The notes under the pieces were generated by a model. The model ran no database searches. It was given only the letters and a program-made list of their open reading frames with translations, and was not told the DNA's origin. From the NCBI GenBank assembly GCA_017882285.1, contig JADGPS010000007.1:1-61881 (forward strand): a stretch of DNA of 61,881 nt. The letters run 5' to 3'. This DNA is from Paludibacter sp. (GTDB lineage Bacteria > Bacteroidota > Bacteroidia > Bacteroidales > Paludibacteraceae). Shown one piece after another: positions 27,172 to 37,397 of the stretch (its first letter is position 1; each line of letters opens with the position of its first letter). The position numbers and the translations under genes were made by a program.

Positions 27172-28842
27172 ATGGAGAATCAAGCTACGATATATTGTAA
27201 AAACACAAAATCCTATCATACTTATCCTTTAGGAACTTCCCTGATTGAAATATTTCAGGATTTGAAAATTGAGTTGAAATATCCAGTCATGGCCGCACGG
27301 GTAAATTATAAAGTAGAAGATTTAAATTTCATGATTTATAAACCCAAAGATATCGAGTTTATAGATTTAAGTACATCTTCGGGTATGCGGGTTTATGTTA
27401 GAACGTTGAGTATGGTGTTGGCGAAAGCGATTTCTGAACTTTTCCCGCAAGCCATACTTCGAATCGAACACCCCATTTCTAAAGGATATTATTGTCAACT
27501 TGATAACCTTGGACAACCAATAAATGAGGAAATTATAATCCAAATCAAGGAGCGTGTAAATTTGATAATTTCGCAAGGTAAAAGCATAATCTGTGAAGAA
27601 AAGCAAACCAAAGAAGTTAAGGAATTATTTGTAAATCAGGCAAAACAAAAAGATAAAACCGCTTTATTCGAAACGCTTGGAAATCCTTATTTTCGTTTCT
27701 TTCGAATCGATGATTTTATTGATTATTACAATGGAGTTTTATTACCATCGACCGATTATCTTTATTTGTTTGATTTAATTGAATATTACGATGGACTTTT
27801 GCTTCAGGTACCAAGTCGGGATAATCCGGTTGAGATTGAAGAAATGGTTTTATCCCCTAAAATATTCGATATTTTCAAAGAATATGTAGGTTGGAACAAG
27901 ATCATGAATATGAATAATGTAGGTGATTTCAACGTGGCCTGTCTTAATAATCAATCATTTAACCTGATTAAAGTATCAGAAGCGTTACACGAAAAGAAAG
28001 TAGCATCAATTGCCGACATGATCTCACAACGTGCCGAAAATGCCCGTTTTGTATTAGTTTCCGGACCGTCATCTTCAGGTAAAACGACTTTTAGTAAACG
28101 TCTTTCTATTCAATTAATTGTAAGTGGACTGAGACCCGTGGTGCTGTCACTTGATAATTACTTTGTAAATCGCGAAGATACACCGTTAGATGAAAACGGT
28201 GAGTGGGATTTCGAACACTTACATGCTCTTGATTTGCCTTTGTTTAATCAGCATCTGAAGCAATTACTTAGTGGAGAAGAAATTGAAATTCCATTTTTTA
28301 ATTTTGAAGATGGAAGACGTTATTATAAAGGAGAAAAACTGAAATTGCATGAAGACAGTATATTGATAATGGAAGGAATTCATGCATTAAATCCGGAATT
28401 GATTCCGGATATTCCAACTGAAACAACTTTTAAAATTTATGTTTCGGCACTGACCACCATTTCAATCGATAATCACAACTGGATACCGACAACAGATACT
28501 CGACTATTAAGAAGAATTATTCGTGACTATAGGTTCCGGAATTATTCAGCCAGAGAAACAATAGGCCGGTGGACAAGTGTACGCCGAGGTGAAGAAAAGT
28601 GGATATTTCCTTATCAAGAAGAGGCGGATGTGATGTTTAATTCAGCACTTTTATTTGAATTGGCAGTATTAAAAAGACATGCTGAACCCATATTGGCTGA
28701 GGTGCCGAAGTATTGTGATGAATATACTGAAGCACACCGCCTTATAAAGTTTTTAAACTATTTTGTGCCAATTCATGATCGCGAAATTCCACCGACGTCA
28801 TTGTTAAGAGAATTCCTTGGAGGAAGCAGTTTCAGATATTAA
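27172..28842 (+). CDS. Nucleoside (uridine) kinase with N-terminal TGS-like domain
   Basis: A 556-residue protein. Residues 1-70 look like a ubiquitin-like TGS domain (YPLGTSLIEIF), then a region like the second additional domain of threonyl-tRNA synthetase (about 85-160), and from about 290 a uridine kinase/phosphoribulokinase domain with P-loop SGPSSSGKTT (297-306), SLDNYFVNRED and HEDSILIMEGIHALNP. This TGS-plus-kinase layout is a known family in anaerobic bacteria. It probably phosphorylates uridine or a related nucleoside; what the TGS part senses is unknown. Monocistronic or followed by the next gene. Confidence 0.85.
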   Translation: MENQATIYCKNTKSYHTYPLGTSLIEIFQDLKIELKYPVMAARVNYKVEDLNFMIYKPKDIEFIDLSTSSGMRVYVRTLSMVLAKAISELFPQAILRIEHPISKGYYCQLDNLGQPINEEIIIQIKERVNLIISQGKSIICEEKQTKEVKELFVNQAKQKDKTALFETLGNPYFRFFRIDDFIDYYNGVLLPSTDYLYLFDLIEYYDGLLLQVPSRDNPVEIEEMVLSPKIFDIFKEYVGWNKIMNMNNVGDFNVACLNNQSFNLIKVSEALHEKKVASIADMISQRAENARFVLVSGPSSSGKTTFSKRLSIQLIVSGLRPVVLSLDNYFVNREDTPLDENGEWDFEHLHALDLPLFNQHLKQLLSGEEIEIPFFNFEDGRRYYKGEKLKLHEDSILIMEGIHALNPELIPDIPTETTFKIYVSALTTISIDNHNWIPTTDTRLLRRIIRDYRFRNYSARETIGRWTSVRRGEEKWIFPYQEEADVMFNSALLFELAVLKRHAEPILAEVPKYCDEYTEAHRLIKFLNYFVPIHDREIPPTSLLREFLGGSSFRY

Positions 28843-28950
28843 AAAATAATGGTCAAATTTTTAATTAATTGTGGAATAATTCATCATAACTTTGCCTACA
28901 ATTTATTTTTGTCTAAAATAAACCATAACATATTATTTAGTCATAAAGGG

Positions 28951-29829
28951 ATGAGAAAAATATTATTGATTACATTCCTTATTTTGTTTTTTGTTAATGG
29001 GATAGGAGCCCAACTACAAAACAAATCGAATGCAAAAGATATTATAAGTACCGTTCTGGGAATTGGACCTGATGGATTACATAGACCGGCTTTTCCCGGT
29101 CAGTCTTTAATTACGTTTTCCGGCATTGGTCCCGCTTACCTTTTTGGAGATCTTGGAGTTTTGAATAATGCTTTTACAGGTCTTATTGACTATAGAGCAT
29201 TTGATACCAGCGCTTTGTATTCGGTTGGTTTGCTGCATATATTTCCCAATAATGTGGGTATTAAAGCCGCTGCATTTTTTGGAACTTTTAAGGGAACTGA
29301 TGATGGTACAAAATACGAATTAACAAGAGGATACTCTTTTCAATCAACTCTATTTGAATTTGCGGTTCAAGGCGAATATATCTTGCTGGGTGGGCCTTTT
29401 TCTAAACGTTCAACCCCTCATACTTTTTATGTTTTTGCCGGAGCGGGTTTAATGTATAGTGATGCTACTCTAAAGCGTTTTGGTCTGACCATAAATAGTT
29501 TAATGATTAGTGATGCTACTATAACGCGTTTTGGTCTGACCATAAATAATATTAATGTGCCTCGGCGTGGCGATACAGTACAACCCAAAACCCTTGCTCC
29601 TGTTTTCCCCTTAGGATTTGGTTATCAATTCCGGTTTACAAGTAAATTTTCGTTAGGTGCTGAGTATGGTTATCATTATATACTCTCTGATTTTGTAGAT
29701 GGAATATCCACTCCAGAAGGAAAGTATAAAGATGTTTTAGCAGCTTTAACATTTACATTTACGTATAAATTTGCCGAATCCGGACCGTCGTCGTCTTTGA
29801 AAAATCGTTGTAATTGTGTCTGGCAATAA
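28951..29829 (+). CDS. Predicted secreted or outer-membrane barrel protein with internal 17-residue duplication
   Basis: A 292-residue protein when started at the ATG at 28951, which gives a clear signal peptide (MRKILLITFLILFFVNGIGAQ); the in-frame ATG at 28849 adds 34 residues before it and is unlikely. Beta-rich with GF/YxF patterns (YRFTSKFSLGAEYGYHY), consistent with an outer-membrane barrel such as the OmpA-barrel class. A 51-bp in-frame tandem duplication is visible at 29458-29508 and 29509-29559: SDATLKRFGLTIN then SDATITRFGLTIN. Ends in a serine-rich tail with two cysteines. No function assigned. Confidence 0.65.
   Translation: MRKILLITFLILFFVNGIGAQLQNKSNAKDIISTVLGIGPDGLHRPAFPGQSLITFSGIGPAYLFGDLGVLNNAFTGLIDYRAFDTSALYSVGLLHIFPNNVGIKAAAFFGTFKGTDDGTKYELTRGYSFQSTLFEFAVQGEYILLGGPFSKRSTPHTFYVFAGAGLMYSDATLKRFGLTINSLMISDATITRFGLTINNINVPRRGDTVQPKTLAPVFPLGFGYQFRFTSKFSLGAEYGYHYILSDFVDGISTPEGKYKDVLAALTFTFTYKFAESGPSSSLKNRCNCVWQ
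29458..29559 (+). repeat. 51-bp in-frame tandem duplication
   Basis: Two 51-nt units; the first 39 nt of each differ at only two positions, the last 12 diverge. Encodes a 17-residue duplication in the barrel-like protein, probably an extracellular loop. Confidence 0.8.
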
Positions 29830-29839
29830 TACCATCTGT

Positions 29840-29873
29840 AATTATAAAACAGCCCAAAGGTTGTTTTATAATT
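29840..29873 (+). terminator. Probable terminator after the barrel gene
   Basis: 15-nt arms (29840-29854 and 29859-29873) pair with one G-T wobble around CAAA. AT-rich and with no separate T tract, so moderate confidence. The rest of 29830-30092 has a 15-nt palindrome (29936-29950) and the rplQ terminator. Confidence 0.5.
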
Positions 29874-29935
29874 GTACTGTGGTTAATGCCGTTGCTTCAA
29901 ACAAATAGTATCAATGAGACGAACTTGCCTGCGGC

Positions 29936-29950
29936 AGGCAGGGTCGAAAT
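29936..29950. repeat. Short REP-like palindrome
   Basis: TGCCTGCGGCAGGCA: 7-bp arms about one central base, more GC-rich than its surroundings. Looks like a dispersed intergenic palindrome. Confidence 0.5.
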
Positions 29951-30022
29951 TGGACTATATTGTTTGTGCAAACGGTATAAATTGATTTTTGATCAAACAG
30001 TCGAGCCTTAAACACATAGATG

Positions 30023-30066
30023 ATTCAAAAAGAGGAACAAGCCTAAGCTTGTTCCTCTTTTTGAAT
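30023..30066 (-). terminator. Terminator of the ribosomal operon after rplQ
   Basis: A perfect 20-bp stem (30023-30042 with 30047-30066) around CTAA; arms carry A5 and T5 runs so it can end transcripts from both sides. It lies 27 nt beyond the rplQ stop, closing the long minus-strand cluster. Confidence 0.9.
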
Positions 30067-30092
30067 GAAAAAGTATTTTGTGTTTTCCCGGA

Positions 30093-30611
30093 TTACTCTG
30101 CAGCAGGTGTTTCTTCAATAGCATCCACTGGAGTTACCGGTGCTTCAACAGGAGCTGCGGCTGCAACAGGAGCAGTTGTTTCAGCTTTTTTAGAAGCGCC
30201 AGCCCGACGGGTGCGGACAGCTTTTTTGGCAGCTTTTTCTTTCAACATGTTTTCGTTGTAATCCACTAACTCGATAATACACATTTCGGCATTATCACCC
30301 TGACGGAAACCTGTACGTAAAATACGGGTGTAACCACCGGGACGATTAGCAATTTTCAACGACACATTCTGAAACAGTTCAGTAACCATTTCTTTGTTTT
30401 GCAGGTGACTGAATACCGTACGGCGTGAGTGAGTTGTATCTTCTTTCGATTTTGTCAACAACGGTTCCACATAAACTTGCAAGGCTTTAGCTTTTGCCAG
30501 AGTTGTAGCGATTCTCTTATGTTGAATAAGTGAAGAAGCCATATTTGACAACAGTGCCTTTCTGTGAGCCGTTGTACGGCCTAAGTGGTTAAATTTTTTA
30601 TTATGTCTCAT
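30093..30611 (-). CDS. rplQ: 50S ribosomal protein L17
   Basis: 172 residues. The first 120 are a normal L17 ([31 protein letters not shown]). The remaining 50 are an extension rich in Ala, Pro and Lys ([27 protein letters not shown]) not present in E. coli L17. Last gene of the cluster, 5 nt after rpoA. Confidence 0.96.
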   Translation of the reverse strand: MRHNKKFNHLGRTTAHRKALLSNMASSLIQHKRIATTLAKAKALQVYVEPLLTKSKEDTTHSRRTVFSHLQNKEMVTELFQNVSLKIANRPGGYTRILRTGFRQGDNAEMCIIELVDYNENMLKEKAAKKAVRTRRAGASKKAETTAPVAAAAPVEAPVTPVDAIEETPAAE

Positions 30612-30616
30612 CTCTT

Positions 30617-31612
30617 TTAGTCTTTATCTAATTTATATTTGGCAATATCCATTCCGAAGGACAGATTTAAGCTTTCTAATTTTTCTTCTAATTCAGTAAG
30701 CGATTTTTTACCAAAATTACGGAACTTCAATAAATCGTGTTTGTGATATCCTGCCAATTGACCCAATGTTTCTACATCGGCAGCTTTCAAACAATTCAGA
30801 GCGCGAACAGAAAGTTCGAGATCAGTCAGTTTTGTTTTCAGCAACTGACGCATGTGCAGGATTTCTTCATCAAACTCATCACTACCTTCACCTTCGGTCA
30901 CTTCCAGCGAAATTTTTTCGTCAGAGAACAACATAAAATGGTGAATCAGAATTTTAGCAGCTTCTTTCAATGCTTCTTTCGGGTGAATAGAACCATCAGT
31001 GCTTATTTCCATCACTAATTTTTCGTAATCGGTAACCTGTTCCACACGGTAGTTTTCAATTGAATACTTCACGTTGCGAATTGGAGTAAAGATAGCATCA
31101 ATCGGAATAACACCAATTTCGGAGTTCAAAACTTTGTTTTCTTCAGAAGGTACATATCCGCGTCCTTTATTTACCGTAATATCAATTTGGAAATTGGCAG
31201 ACGGATCTAGTTCACAAATAACCAGTTTTGGGTTCAACACTTCAAAACCTGTAAAATATTTGCCTATGTCGCCAGCTTTAAATGAACTTGAGCCGCCACC
31301 TACGTTGATAGTTACTTTTTCGTTTTCAATATCTTCAACAATCTGTTTGAAACGTACCTGTTTCAGATTCAGAATAATGTTAGTAACGTCGTCAATCACT
31401 CCCGGAATAGTAGAATATTCATGATCTATTCCTTCAATCTTAATGGAAGTAATAGCGAACCCTTCCAGTGAAGACAAGAGGATACGGCGTAAAGCATTAC
31501 CTATTGTAATACCGTAACCGGGTTCCAACGGACGAAATTCAAATTTTCCTTGAAATGCGTCAGCTTCCAACATGATTACCTTTTCAGGTTTTTGAAATGC
31601 TAATATAGCCAT
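30617..31612 (-). CDS. rpoA: RNA polymerase alpha subunit
   Basis: 331 residues, usual length. N-terminal dimerisation domain ([17 protein letters not shown] is diagnostic) and C-terminal domain from about 250 ([36 protein letters not shown]), which contacts activators and upstream DNA. Between rpsD and rplQ as in most bacteria. Confidence 0.97.
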   Translation of the reverse strand: MAILAFQKPEKVIMLEADAFQGKFEFRPLEPGYGITIGNALRRILLSSLEGFAITSIKIEGIDHEYSTIPGVIDDVTNIILNLKQVRFKQIVEDIENEKVTINVGGGSSSFKAGDIGKYFTGFEVLNPKLVICELDPSANFQIDITVNKGRGYVPSEENKVLNSEIGVIPIDAIFTPIRNVKYSIENYRVEQVTDYEKLVMEISTDGSIHPKEALKEAAKILIHHFMLFSDEKISLEVTEGEGSDEFDEEILHMRQLLKTKLTDLELSVRALNCLKAADVETLGQLAGYHKHDLLKFRNFGKKSLTELEEKLESLNLSFGMDIAKYKLDKD

Positions 31613-31623
31613 GGTTTCACTTA

Positions 31624-32229
31624 TTATTTAGAGTATAACTCAACGATTAATTGTTCTTTGATATTTTCAGGAATATCTTCGCGTTCAGGAATATGTAGAT
31701 ATGTTCCGGACATTGAAGTGGCATTCCATTCAATCCAGGGGTATTTGCTGTGGTTAAATCCATTCAACGAAACTGCAATTACTTCCATTGATTTGTCTTT
31801 TTCACGTACAGCAATAACTTGTCCGGCGCGAACATGATAAGAAGCAATGTTTACCACTCTACCATCAACGGTAATGTGTTTGTGGCTTACCAATTGGCGA
31901 GCACCTGACCGTGTAGGAGCTAATCCCAATCGAAACACGATGTTATCCAACCTTGATTCCAGCAATTGTAATAATACTTCACCGGTAACACCTTTTGTGC
32001 TATGAGCTTTTTCATATAAGTTACGGAATTGTTTTTCCAAAACACCGTAAGTATATTTAGCTTTTTGTTTTTCGCGTAACTGAATACCGTATTCCGATGT
32101 TTTTTTACGACGTCCCTGACCATGTTGTCCGGGAGGATAATTCTTTTTAGCCAACACTTTGTCTGGTCCGAAAATAGCTTCACCAAACTTGCGTGCTATT
32201 CTTGACTTTGGTCCAATATATCTTGCCAT
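31624..32229 (-). CDS. rpsD: 30S ribosomal protein S4
   Basis: 201 residues; [17 protein letters not shown] and the S4 RNA-binding region ([34 protein letters not shown]). A primary 16S binder and, in E. coli, the repressor of this operon. A 142-bp gap (32230-32371) precedes it, the largest in the alpha section, and could hold a regulatory leader; I see no clear promoter there. Confidence 0.97.
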   Translation of the reverse strand: MARYIGPKSRIARKFGEAIFGPDKVLAKKNYPPGQHGQGRRKKTSEYGIQLREKQKAKYTYGVLEKQFRNLYEKAHSTKGVTGEVLLQLLESRLDNIVFRLGLAPTRSGARQLVSHKHITVDGRVVNIASYHVRAGQVIAVREKDKSMEVIAVSLNGFNHSKYPWIEWNATSMSGTYLHIPEREDIPENIKEQLIVELYSK

Positions 32230-32371
32230 TTTTTATTGTTTTATTTTAAATTATTATACGTTCCACATGCACAAATCGGTCGAAACTAACACAGCCGCGA
32301 TTGCAGAGAGGTTTATTGCAATCAATTTCGTATTTTCACCAATTAGACTGCCGGAGAAACCCGGTTACAGA

Positions 32372-32761
32372 TTATACTCTACGACGTTTTGGAGGACGAC
32401 AACCATTGTGTGGAAGTGGTGTTACGTCAACTATTTCGGTTACTTCGATGCCAGCACCGTGTATTGTCCGAATAGCTGATTCACGACCGTTACCCGGTCC
32501 TTTCACATAGGCTTTTACTTTCTTCAAACCTAAATCTAATGCAACTTTTGAGCAATCCTGTGCAGCCATTTGCGCTGCATAAGGAGTGTTTTTCTTTGAG
32601 CCACGGAATCCCATCTTACCTGCCGAAGACCAGGAAATAACCTGTCCATCGCCGTTTGTAAGTGTAACAATAATGTTGTTGAAAGAAGAGTGTACGTGTA
32701 ATTGCCCTACACTGTCAACTTTAACGATTCTTTTCTTGGCTGCAACTGTTTTTTTTGCCAT
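32372..32761 (-). CDS. rpsK: 30S ribosomal protein S11
   Basis: 129 residues, ending [11 protein letters not shown] as expected; [17 protein letters not shown] is diagnostic. Platform protein of the 30S subunit. Between rpsM and rpsD. Confidence 0.97.
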   Translation of the reverse strand: MAKKTVAAKKRIVKVDSVGQLHVHSSFNNIIVTLTNGDGQVISWSSAGKMGFRGSKKNTPYAAQMAAQDCSKVALDLGLKKVKAYVKGPGNGRESAIRTIHGAGIEVTEIVDVTPLPHNGCRPPKRRRV

Positions 32762-32810
32762 ATTATTCTAATATTATTTAGCTTTTCTAAAATTCGCTAA
32801 CAGTTAAACC

Positions 32811-33191
32811 TTATTTAGTTGCTTTTTTCTTGTTCGCAACTGTTTTCTTTTTACCTTTACGAGTACGAGCATTATTTTTCGTACTTTGACCTCTCAATGG
32901 CAGACCTATACGATGACGTACTCCGCGGTAGCAACCTATATCCATCAATCGCTTGATGTTCGTTTGCACTTCCGAGCGAAGATCACCTTCTACTTTGAAT
33001 CCACCACCTATGATTTCGCGGATTTTAGCTGCTTGGTCGTCAGTCCAATCTTTCACCTTGATGTCGATATCAACACCGGCAGATTCTAAAATCTTTTTTG
33101 CACTACTGCGACCTATTCCGTAGATATAAGTCAATCCAACTTCCCCTCTTTTGTTTTGGGGTAAATCTACTCCAACAATTCTTATAGCCAT
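32811..33191 (-). CDS. rpsM: 30S ribosomal protein S13
   Basis: 126 residues; [31 protein letters not shown] and the tail [25 protein letters not shown]. Contacts the P-site tRNA and the 50S subunit. Follows rpmJ. Confidence 0.97.
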   Translation of the reverse strand: MAIRIVGVDLPQNKRGEVGLTYIYGIGRSSAKKILESAGVDIDIKVKDWTDDQAAKIREIIGGGFKVEGDLRSEVQTNIKRLMDIGCYRGVRHRIGLPLRGQSTKNNARTRKGKKKTVANKKKATK

Positions 33192-33219
33192 AAACTATTC
33201 TTTTTCTAAAATAAATGAA

Positions 33220-33336
33220 TTAACCTTGACGTTGTTTAAACTTAGGATTTTTTTTGTTGATAACATACAAGCGACCTTTTCTACGTACAATTTTGCAATC
33301 GTCCGTACGCTTTTTTACAGATGCTCTTACTTTCAT
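33220..33336 (-). CDS. rpmJ: 50S ribosomal protein L36 (zinc-free form)
   Basis: A 38-residue gene: [19 protein letters not shown] then [19 protein letters not shown]. Of the zinc ligands of the classical form (two Cys, Cys, His) only C14 remains; the first is replaced by T/D and the third by N, so this is the C-minus type that does not need zinc. Between infA and rpsM. Confidence 0.95.
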   Translation of the reverse strand: MKVRASVKKRTDDCKIVRRKGRLYVINKKNPKFKQRQG

Positions 33337-33351
33337 ATTCTATGAATTATA

Positions 33352-33468
33352 TGCCCCCCAGCCCCCTAAAGGGGGAGTATGGAAGAGTGATTTATAAATT
33401 TTATTTAATATCCAAAATACTATTATCAATTCCCTGCACAAATTCCCCCTTTAGGGGGTTAGGGGGCA
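33352..33468. repeat. Palindromic CCCCCTAAAGGGGG element between infA and rpmJ
   Basis: Two inverted arms: TGCCCCCCAGCCCCCTAAAG... (33352-33376) and ...CTTTAGGGGGTTAGGGGGCA ending at 33468. Each arm contains its own palindrome (CCCCCTAAAGGGGG or CCCCCTTTAGGGGG). The right end is 3 nt from the infA stop codon. About 117 bp; same family as 38410-38517 and 44908-45004. Confidence 0.85.
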
Positions 33469-33471
33469 GGT

Positions 33472-33690
33472 TTATTTATACCTGAACGAGATTCTTCCTT
33501 TTGACAAATCATAAGGCGACATTTCGACTTTTACTTTATCGCCGGGTAAAATTTTAATATAATGCATACGCATTTTACCTGAGATATGAGCCGTAATAAC
33601 ATGACCGTTCTCCAATTCTACACGAAACATGGCATTCGATAATGCTTCAATTATCTTTCCATCTTGTTCAATTGCATTTTGTTTGGCCAT
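33472..33690 (-). CDS. infA: Translation initiation factor IF-1
   Basis: 72 residues, one S1/OB domain: [59 protein letters not shown]. Binds the 30S A site. Its ATG lies inside the 3' end of map (23-nt overlap), suggesting coupling. A palindromic element starts 3 nt after its stop. Confidence 0.97.
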   Translation of the reverse strand: MAKQNAIEQDGKIIEALSNAMFRVELENGHVITAHISGKMRMHYIKILPGDKVKVEMSPYDLSKGRISFRYK

Positions 33691-34477
33691 ATTGTATTGC
33701 TTTGTTACCTAAAACTTGTTCTATATATTCAAAACTTGATAAAATATCAGCTTTGCCACGTCGAATGGCTATCGAATGTTCAAAGTGAGCTGACGGTTTC
33801 CGATCCAATGTCCGGGTTGTCCATCCATCTTTTTCAAAGACTAAATGTCTGACCCCTAAGTTAATCATGGGTTCAATAGCAATCGTCATTCCCGATTTGA
33901 GCATTACACCATTTCCTTTTCGTCCATAATTCGGAACTTCAGGGGCTTCGTGCAAATTGCGACCAACACCGTGTCCGATCATTTCACGTACTACAGAATA
34001 TCCACGCTCTTCACAGTAACTTTGAATGGCATTACCAATATCTCCTAACCTCCGACCTTCCTGAGCCTGCTCTATACCTTTGTATAAAGATTCTTTGGTT
34101 GTACGCAATAAATCTACAATTTCAGGTTTAACATCACCTACACAAAAAGTGTAAGCTGAGTCGCCATGAAAACCATTAATATACACGCCACAATCTACAG
34201 AAACAATATCACCATCTTCCAAAACAACTTTGTCGGATGGAATTCCATGTACAACTTGTTCGTTTACCGACGTACAGATAGATCTCGGGTATCCGCTATA
34301 ACCCAGAAAACCGGGTATGGCTCCATGATCCCTGATAAATTCATCTGCAATTCTATCTAATTTATCCGTACTTACGCCCGGTTGAATCAGTTTTGCAAGT
34401 TCAGCTAACGTTTTAGCAACTATTTGATTACTGATACGAAGCAGTTCAATTTCTTCGTCAGATTTCAAAAATATCAT
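33668..34477 (-). CDS. map: Methionine aminopeptidase, type I
   Basis: 269 residues; removes the initiator methionine from new proteins. The metal-binding pattern is present: [33 protein letters not shown] and [10 protein letters not shown]. Between secY (14-nt gap) and infA, the standard place in this phylum; adk, found here in many other bacteria, is absent. Confidence 0.96.
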   Translation of the reverse strand: MIFLKSDEEIELLRISNQIVAKTLAELAKLIQPGVSTDKLDRIADEFIRDHGAIPGFLGYSGYPRSICTSVNEQVVHGIPSDKVVLEDGDIVSVDCGVYINGFHGDSAYTFCVGDVKPEIVDLLRTTKESLYKGIEQAQEGRRLGDIGNAIQSYCEERGYSVVREMIGHGVGRNLHEAPEVPNYGRKGNGVMLKSGMTIAIEPMINLGVRHLVFEKDGWTTRTLDRKPSAHFEHSIAIRRGKADILSSFEYIEQVLGNKAIQYGQTKCN

Positions 34478-34491
34478 TCGACCATTGTTTA

Positions 34492-35835
34492 TTAATAGGC
34501 TGAAGCTCCACCGGAACGTCCTTTAATACGTCCCGATTTCAGTAAGCCATCGTAATGACGCATCAATAAGTGACTTTCAATTTGTTGCAGGGTGTCAAGA
34601 ATAACACCTACTAAAATCAACAACGAAGTTCCACCGAAAAATTGCGCAAAAGCTTGATTAATACCCATGATTTTTGCAAATGCAGGCATAATTGCTATTA
34701 TTGCTAAGAAAATGGAACCAGGTAATGTAATGCGTGACATAATTAAATCTAAATATTCAGCCGTACGTTTTCCCGGTTTAATACCAGGTATAAAGCCGTT
34801 ATTTCGTTTCATTTCTTCAGCCATTTGAGTCGGATTGATAGTGATAGCCGTATAAAAATAAGTAAACACTATAATCATAAGTCCAAAAACGAAGTTATAC
34901 CAAAATCCATTGTTATCCATAAATGCTCCCACAAATCCTCTCATCGAATCGGATTTTGAAAATCCTACTAATGTAATTGGAATAAACATAATTGCCTGAG
35001 CAAAAATGATCGGCATTACACCTGCAGCATTAATTTTCAAAGGAATATATTGACGAACTCCACCGTATTGTTTGTTACCAACAACTCGTTTTGCATATTG
35101 TACCGGAATCTTACGGGTTCCCTGAACTAACATAATAGAAGCTGCAATAACAACTAACAAGAAGAGTAATTCAAAAAGGAACATCACCAAACCACCACCT
35201 GCATCGCCTAAACGTGAAGCAAATTCTTTGATTAATGCACCGGGGAAGCGAGCAATGATACCAACCAAAATAATGAATGATATACCGTTACCGATTCCTT
35301 TATCTGTGATTCGTTCACCCAACCACATTACAAACATACTTCCACCGCATAAAATCAGTGTAGAAGAAACGGTAAACCAGAATCCACCTGGAAGTGCCGA
35401 ACCGGCCTGATTCAACTGAACACTTAAATTCACCAGATAAGAAGGTCCTTGTAACAACAAGATACCAACTGTAAGGTAACGAGTGAATTGGTTCATTTTG
35501 CGACGACCACTTTCACCTTCTCTTTGCATTTTTTGGAAATAAGGAACCGCAATTGTCAACAACTGAATTACAATTGAAGCGGAAATATACGGCATGATAC
35601 CCAAAGCAAAAACCGATGCGTTGTGAAAAGCACCACCAGAAAACATATCCAACAAAGCTAACAGACCACCTTGAGTTTGGCTCTTTAACGCCGTCAATGC
35701 AGCCGGATCTATACCCGGAAGAACGATAAAAGAACCGAAACGATAAATCAGTACAAACAAAAGTGTTGTAAGTAACCGCGTACGAAGATCTTCAATCTTC
35801 CAGATATTTTTAATTGTTTCTAAGAGTTTCTTCAT
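34492..35835 (-). CDS. secY: Protein translocase subunit SecY
   Basis: 447 residues with ten membrane segments. MKKLLETIKNIWKIEDLRTRLLTTLLFVLIYRFGSFI start and the plug/lateral-gate signatures LLALLDMFSGGAFHNASVFALGIMPYISASI are clear; QRKIPVQYAKR-like RKIPVQYAKR forms the cytoplasmic loop. Channel of the general secretion pathway in the inner membrane. 5 nt after rplO. Confidence 0.97.
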   Translation of the reverse strand: MKKLLETIKNIWKIEDLRTRLLTTLLFVLIYRFGSFIVLPGIDPAALTALKSQTQGGLLALLDMFSGGAFHNASVFALGIMPYISASIVIQLLTIAVPYFQKMQREGESGRRKMNQFTRYLTVGILLLQGPSYLVNLSVQLNQAGSALPGGFWFTVSSTLILCGGSMFVMWLGERITDKGIGNGISFIILVGIIARFPGALIKEFASRLGDAGGGLVMFLFELLFLLVVIAASIMLVQGTRKIPVQYAKRVVGNKQYGGVRQYIPLKINAAGVMPIIFAQAIMFIPITLVGFSKSDSMRGFVGAFMDNNGFWYNFVFGLMIIVFTYFYTAITINPTQMAEEMKRNNGFIPGIKPGKRTAEYLDLIMSRITLPGSIFLAIIAIMPAFAKIMGINQAFAQFFGGTSLLILVGVILDTLQQIESHLLMRHYDGLLKSGRIKGRSGGASAY

Positions 35836-35840
35836 GGCGA

Positions 35841-36287
35841 TTATAGTTTAACTACTGTTCCTCCTGCGGCAACGATAGCTTCTTCTGCCGATTTAGAAAA
35901 TCCGTTCGCTTCAACATCGATTTTTACAGTCAAAACACCTTTGCCTAAAATTTTAGCCAACGCTGTTTTTGAAAGAAAACCTGCTTCTCTCAATTCAACT
36001 AAACCAATTTTAGTCAGCTTTTTTGTTTCTGCTAGAATTTGCAAGGTATCAAGGTTGATAGCTTTATATTCAACACGATTCACGTTTTTGAAACCAAATT
36101 TTGGTAAACGACGTTGAATAGGCATTTGACCGCCTTCAAAACCGATTTTTTTCGAGTATCCGGAACGTGATTTCTGTCCTTTGTGCCCTTTTGTAGAGGT
36201 GCCGCCTAATCCTGAACCGGTACCACGACCAATTCGTTTTCTGGTTTGAGTAGAACCTGCTGCAGGGGTTAAATTACTTAAATTCAT
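35841..36287 (-). CDS. rplO: 50S ribosomal protein L15
   Basis: 148 residues; MNLSNLTPAAGSTQTRKRIGRGTGSGLGG and GHKGQKSRSGYSKKIGFEGGQMPIQRRLPK identify it. Between rpmD and secY. Confidence 0.97.
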   Translation of the reverse strand: MNLSNLTPAAGSTQTRKRIGRGTGSGLGGTSTKGHKGQKSRSGYSKKIGFEGGQMPIQRRLPKFGFKNVNRVEYKAINLDTLQILAETKKLTKIGLVELREAGFLSKTALAKILGKGVLTVKIDVEANGFSKSAEEAIVAAGGTVVKL

Positions 36288-36318
36288 ATCTTATTATTTA
36301 AAGAGTCTAAGAATAATA

Positions 36319-36495
36319 TTATTTGATTATTTCAACCAAGTGTTTCACTTTATTTACCATACCCAAAATTTGAGGGGTAGCTTCGTGTTCAACTACGGCT
36401 TGCATTTTTTTTAAACCCAATGCTTCCAAAGTCAGTTTTTGAGTTTTTGGAGATTTGATTTTACTGCGAACTTGTTTAATTTTTATTGTTGCCAT
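36319..36495 (-). CDS. rpmD: 50S ribosomal protein L30
   Basis: A 58-residue gene: MATIKIKQVRSKIKSPKTQ at the start, ALGLKKM in the middle, and GMVNKVKHLVEI near the end. Usual length and place between rpsE (11-nt gap) and rplO. Confidence 0.95.
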   Translation of the reverse strand: MATIKIKQVRSKIKSPKTQKLTLEALGLKKMQAVVEHEATPQILGMVNKVKHLVEIIK

Positions 36496-36506
36496 AATTT
36501 TTCGAT

Positions 36507-37025
36507 TTATCCGTTAAATACTGTATCAAGCGAAACGCCCCTGTTTTGAGCCACCATGTGTGCATCACGCAACTCGCTTAATGCTACGATAGTAGCTTTC
36601 ACTAAGTTGTGAGGATTCGACGAACCTTTTGACTTTGCTAAAACGTCTGTAATTCCAACACTTTCGAGTACTGCACGCATAGCACCCCCGGCTTTAACTC
36701 CGGTACCGTGTGAAGCAGGGCTGAGAAATACTTGTGCACCACCAAATTTTGCAATTTGTTCGTGAGGAATTGTTCCATTTAATACAGGCACTTTAATCAG
36801 GTTTTTCTTTGCAGCTTCAGTTCCTTTAGCAATAGCTGCGGTAACTTCACCGGCTTTACCAAGTCCCCAACCTACAATCCCATCTTCATTTCCAACTACA
36901 ACGATTGCCGAAAAACTGAAAGTACGTCCACCTTTTGTAACTTTAGTTACACGATTAACGGCTACCAATCTGTCTTTCAATTCCAAATCGTTGGTCGATT
37001 TAACTTTATTCATATTTGTTGCCAT
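36507..37025 (-). CDS. rpsE: 30S ribosomal protein S5
   Basis: 172 residues; [40 protein letters not shown] and [15 protein letters not shown]. Helps decoding fidelity. Between rplR and rpmD. Confidence 0.97.
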   Translation of the reverse strand: MATNMNKVKSTNDLELKDRLVAVNRVTKVTKGGRTFSFSAIVVVGNEDGIVGWGLGKAGEVTAAIAKGTEAAKKNLIKVPVLNGTIPHEQIAKFGGAQVFLSPASHGTGVKAGGAMRAVLESVGITDVLAKSKGSSNPHNLVKATIVALSELRDAHMVAQNRGVSLDTVFNG

Positions 37026-37031
37026 ACTTGA

Positions 37032-37376
37032 TTAAAATTTAAGACCAGCTTCGCGAGCAGCGTCAGCTAATTGTTTAACTCTACCATGGTACAAGTAACC
37101 GTTACGGTCGAATACCACTTCTGTAATTCCGGCTTCTTGAGCAACCTTAGCTATTAATGCGCCTACTTTAGCAGCTTGTTCAATTTTTGTTGCTTTTTCT
37201 TTTAAACCAAGTGATGAAGCTGAAGCTAATGTTACACCGTTTACGTCATCAATTAGTTGAGCATAAATCTGGGTATTACTTCTGAACACTGTCATACGTG
37301 GTTTTTGAGCAGTTCCGCTCACTTTGTGGCGGATATGTGCTTTTATTCTTGTTCTTCTATCTAAATTTGTTGTCAT
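37032..37376 (-). CDS. rplR: 50S ribosomal protein L18
   Basis: 114 residues; [28 protein letters not shown] and [26 protein letters not shown]. Binds 5S rRNA with L5. Confidence 0.97.
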   Translation of the reverse strand: MTTNLDRRTRIKAHIRHKVSGTAQKPRMTVFRSNTQIYAQLIDDVNGVTLASASSLGLKEKATKIEQAAKVGALIAKVAQEAGITEVVFDRNGYLYHGRVKQLADAAREAGLKF

Positions 37377-37397
37377 AATTTCACAAGTTTACGTAAA

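Noticed and set aside
29989-30261. 90-codon plus-strand frame over the rplQ tail
   Set aside because: Antisense image of the Ala/Pro-rich extension of L17; the terminator lies inside it.
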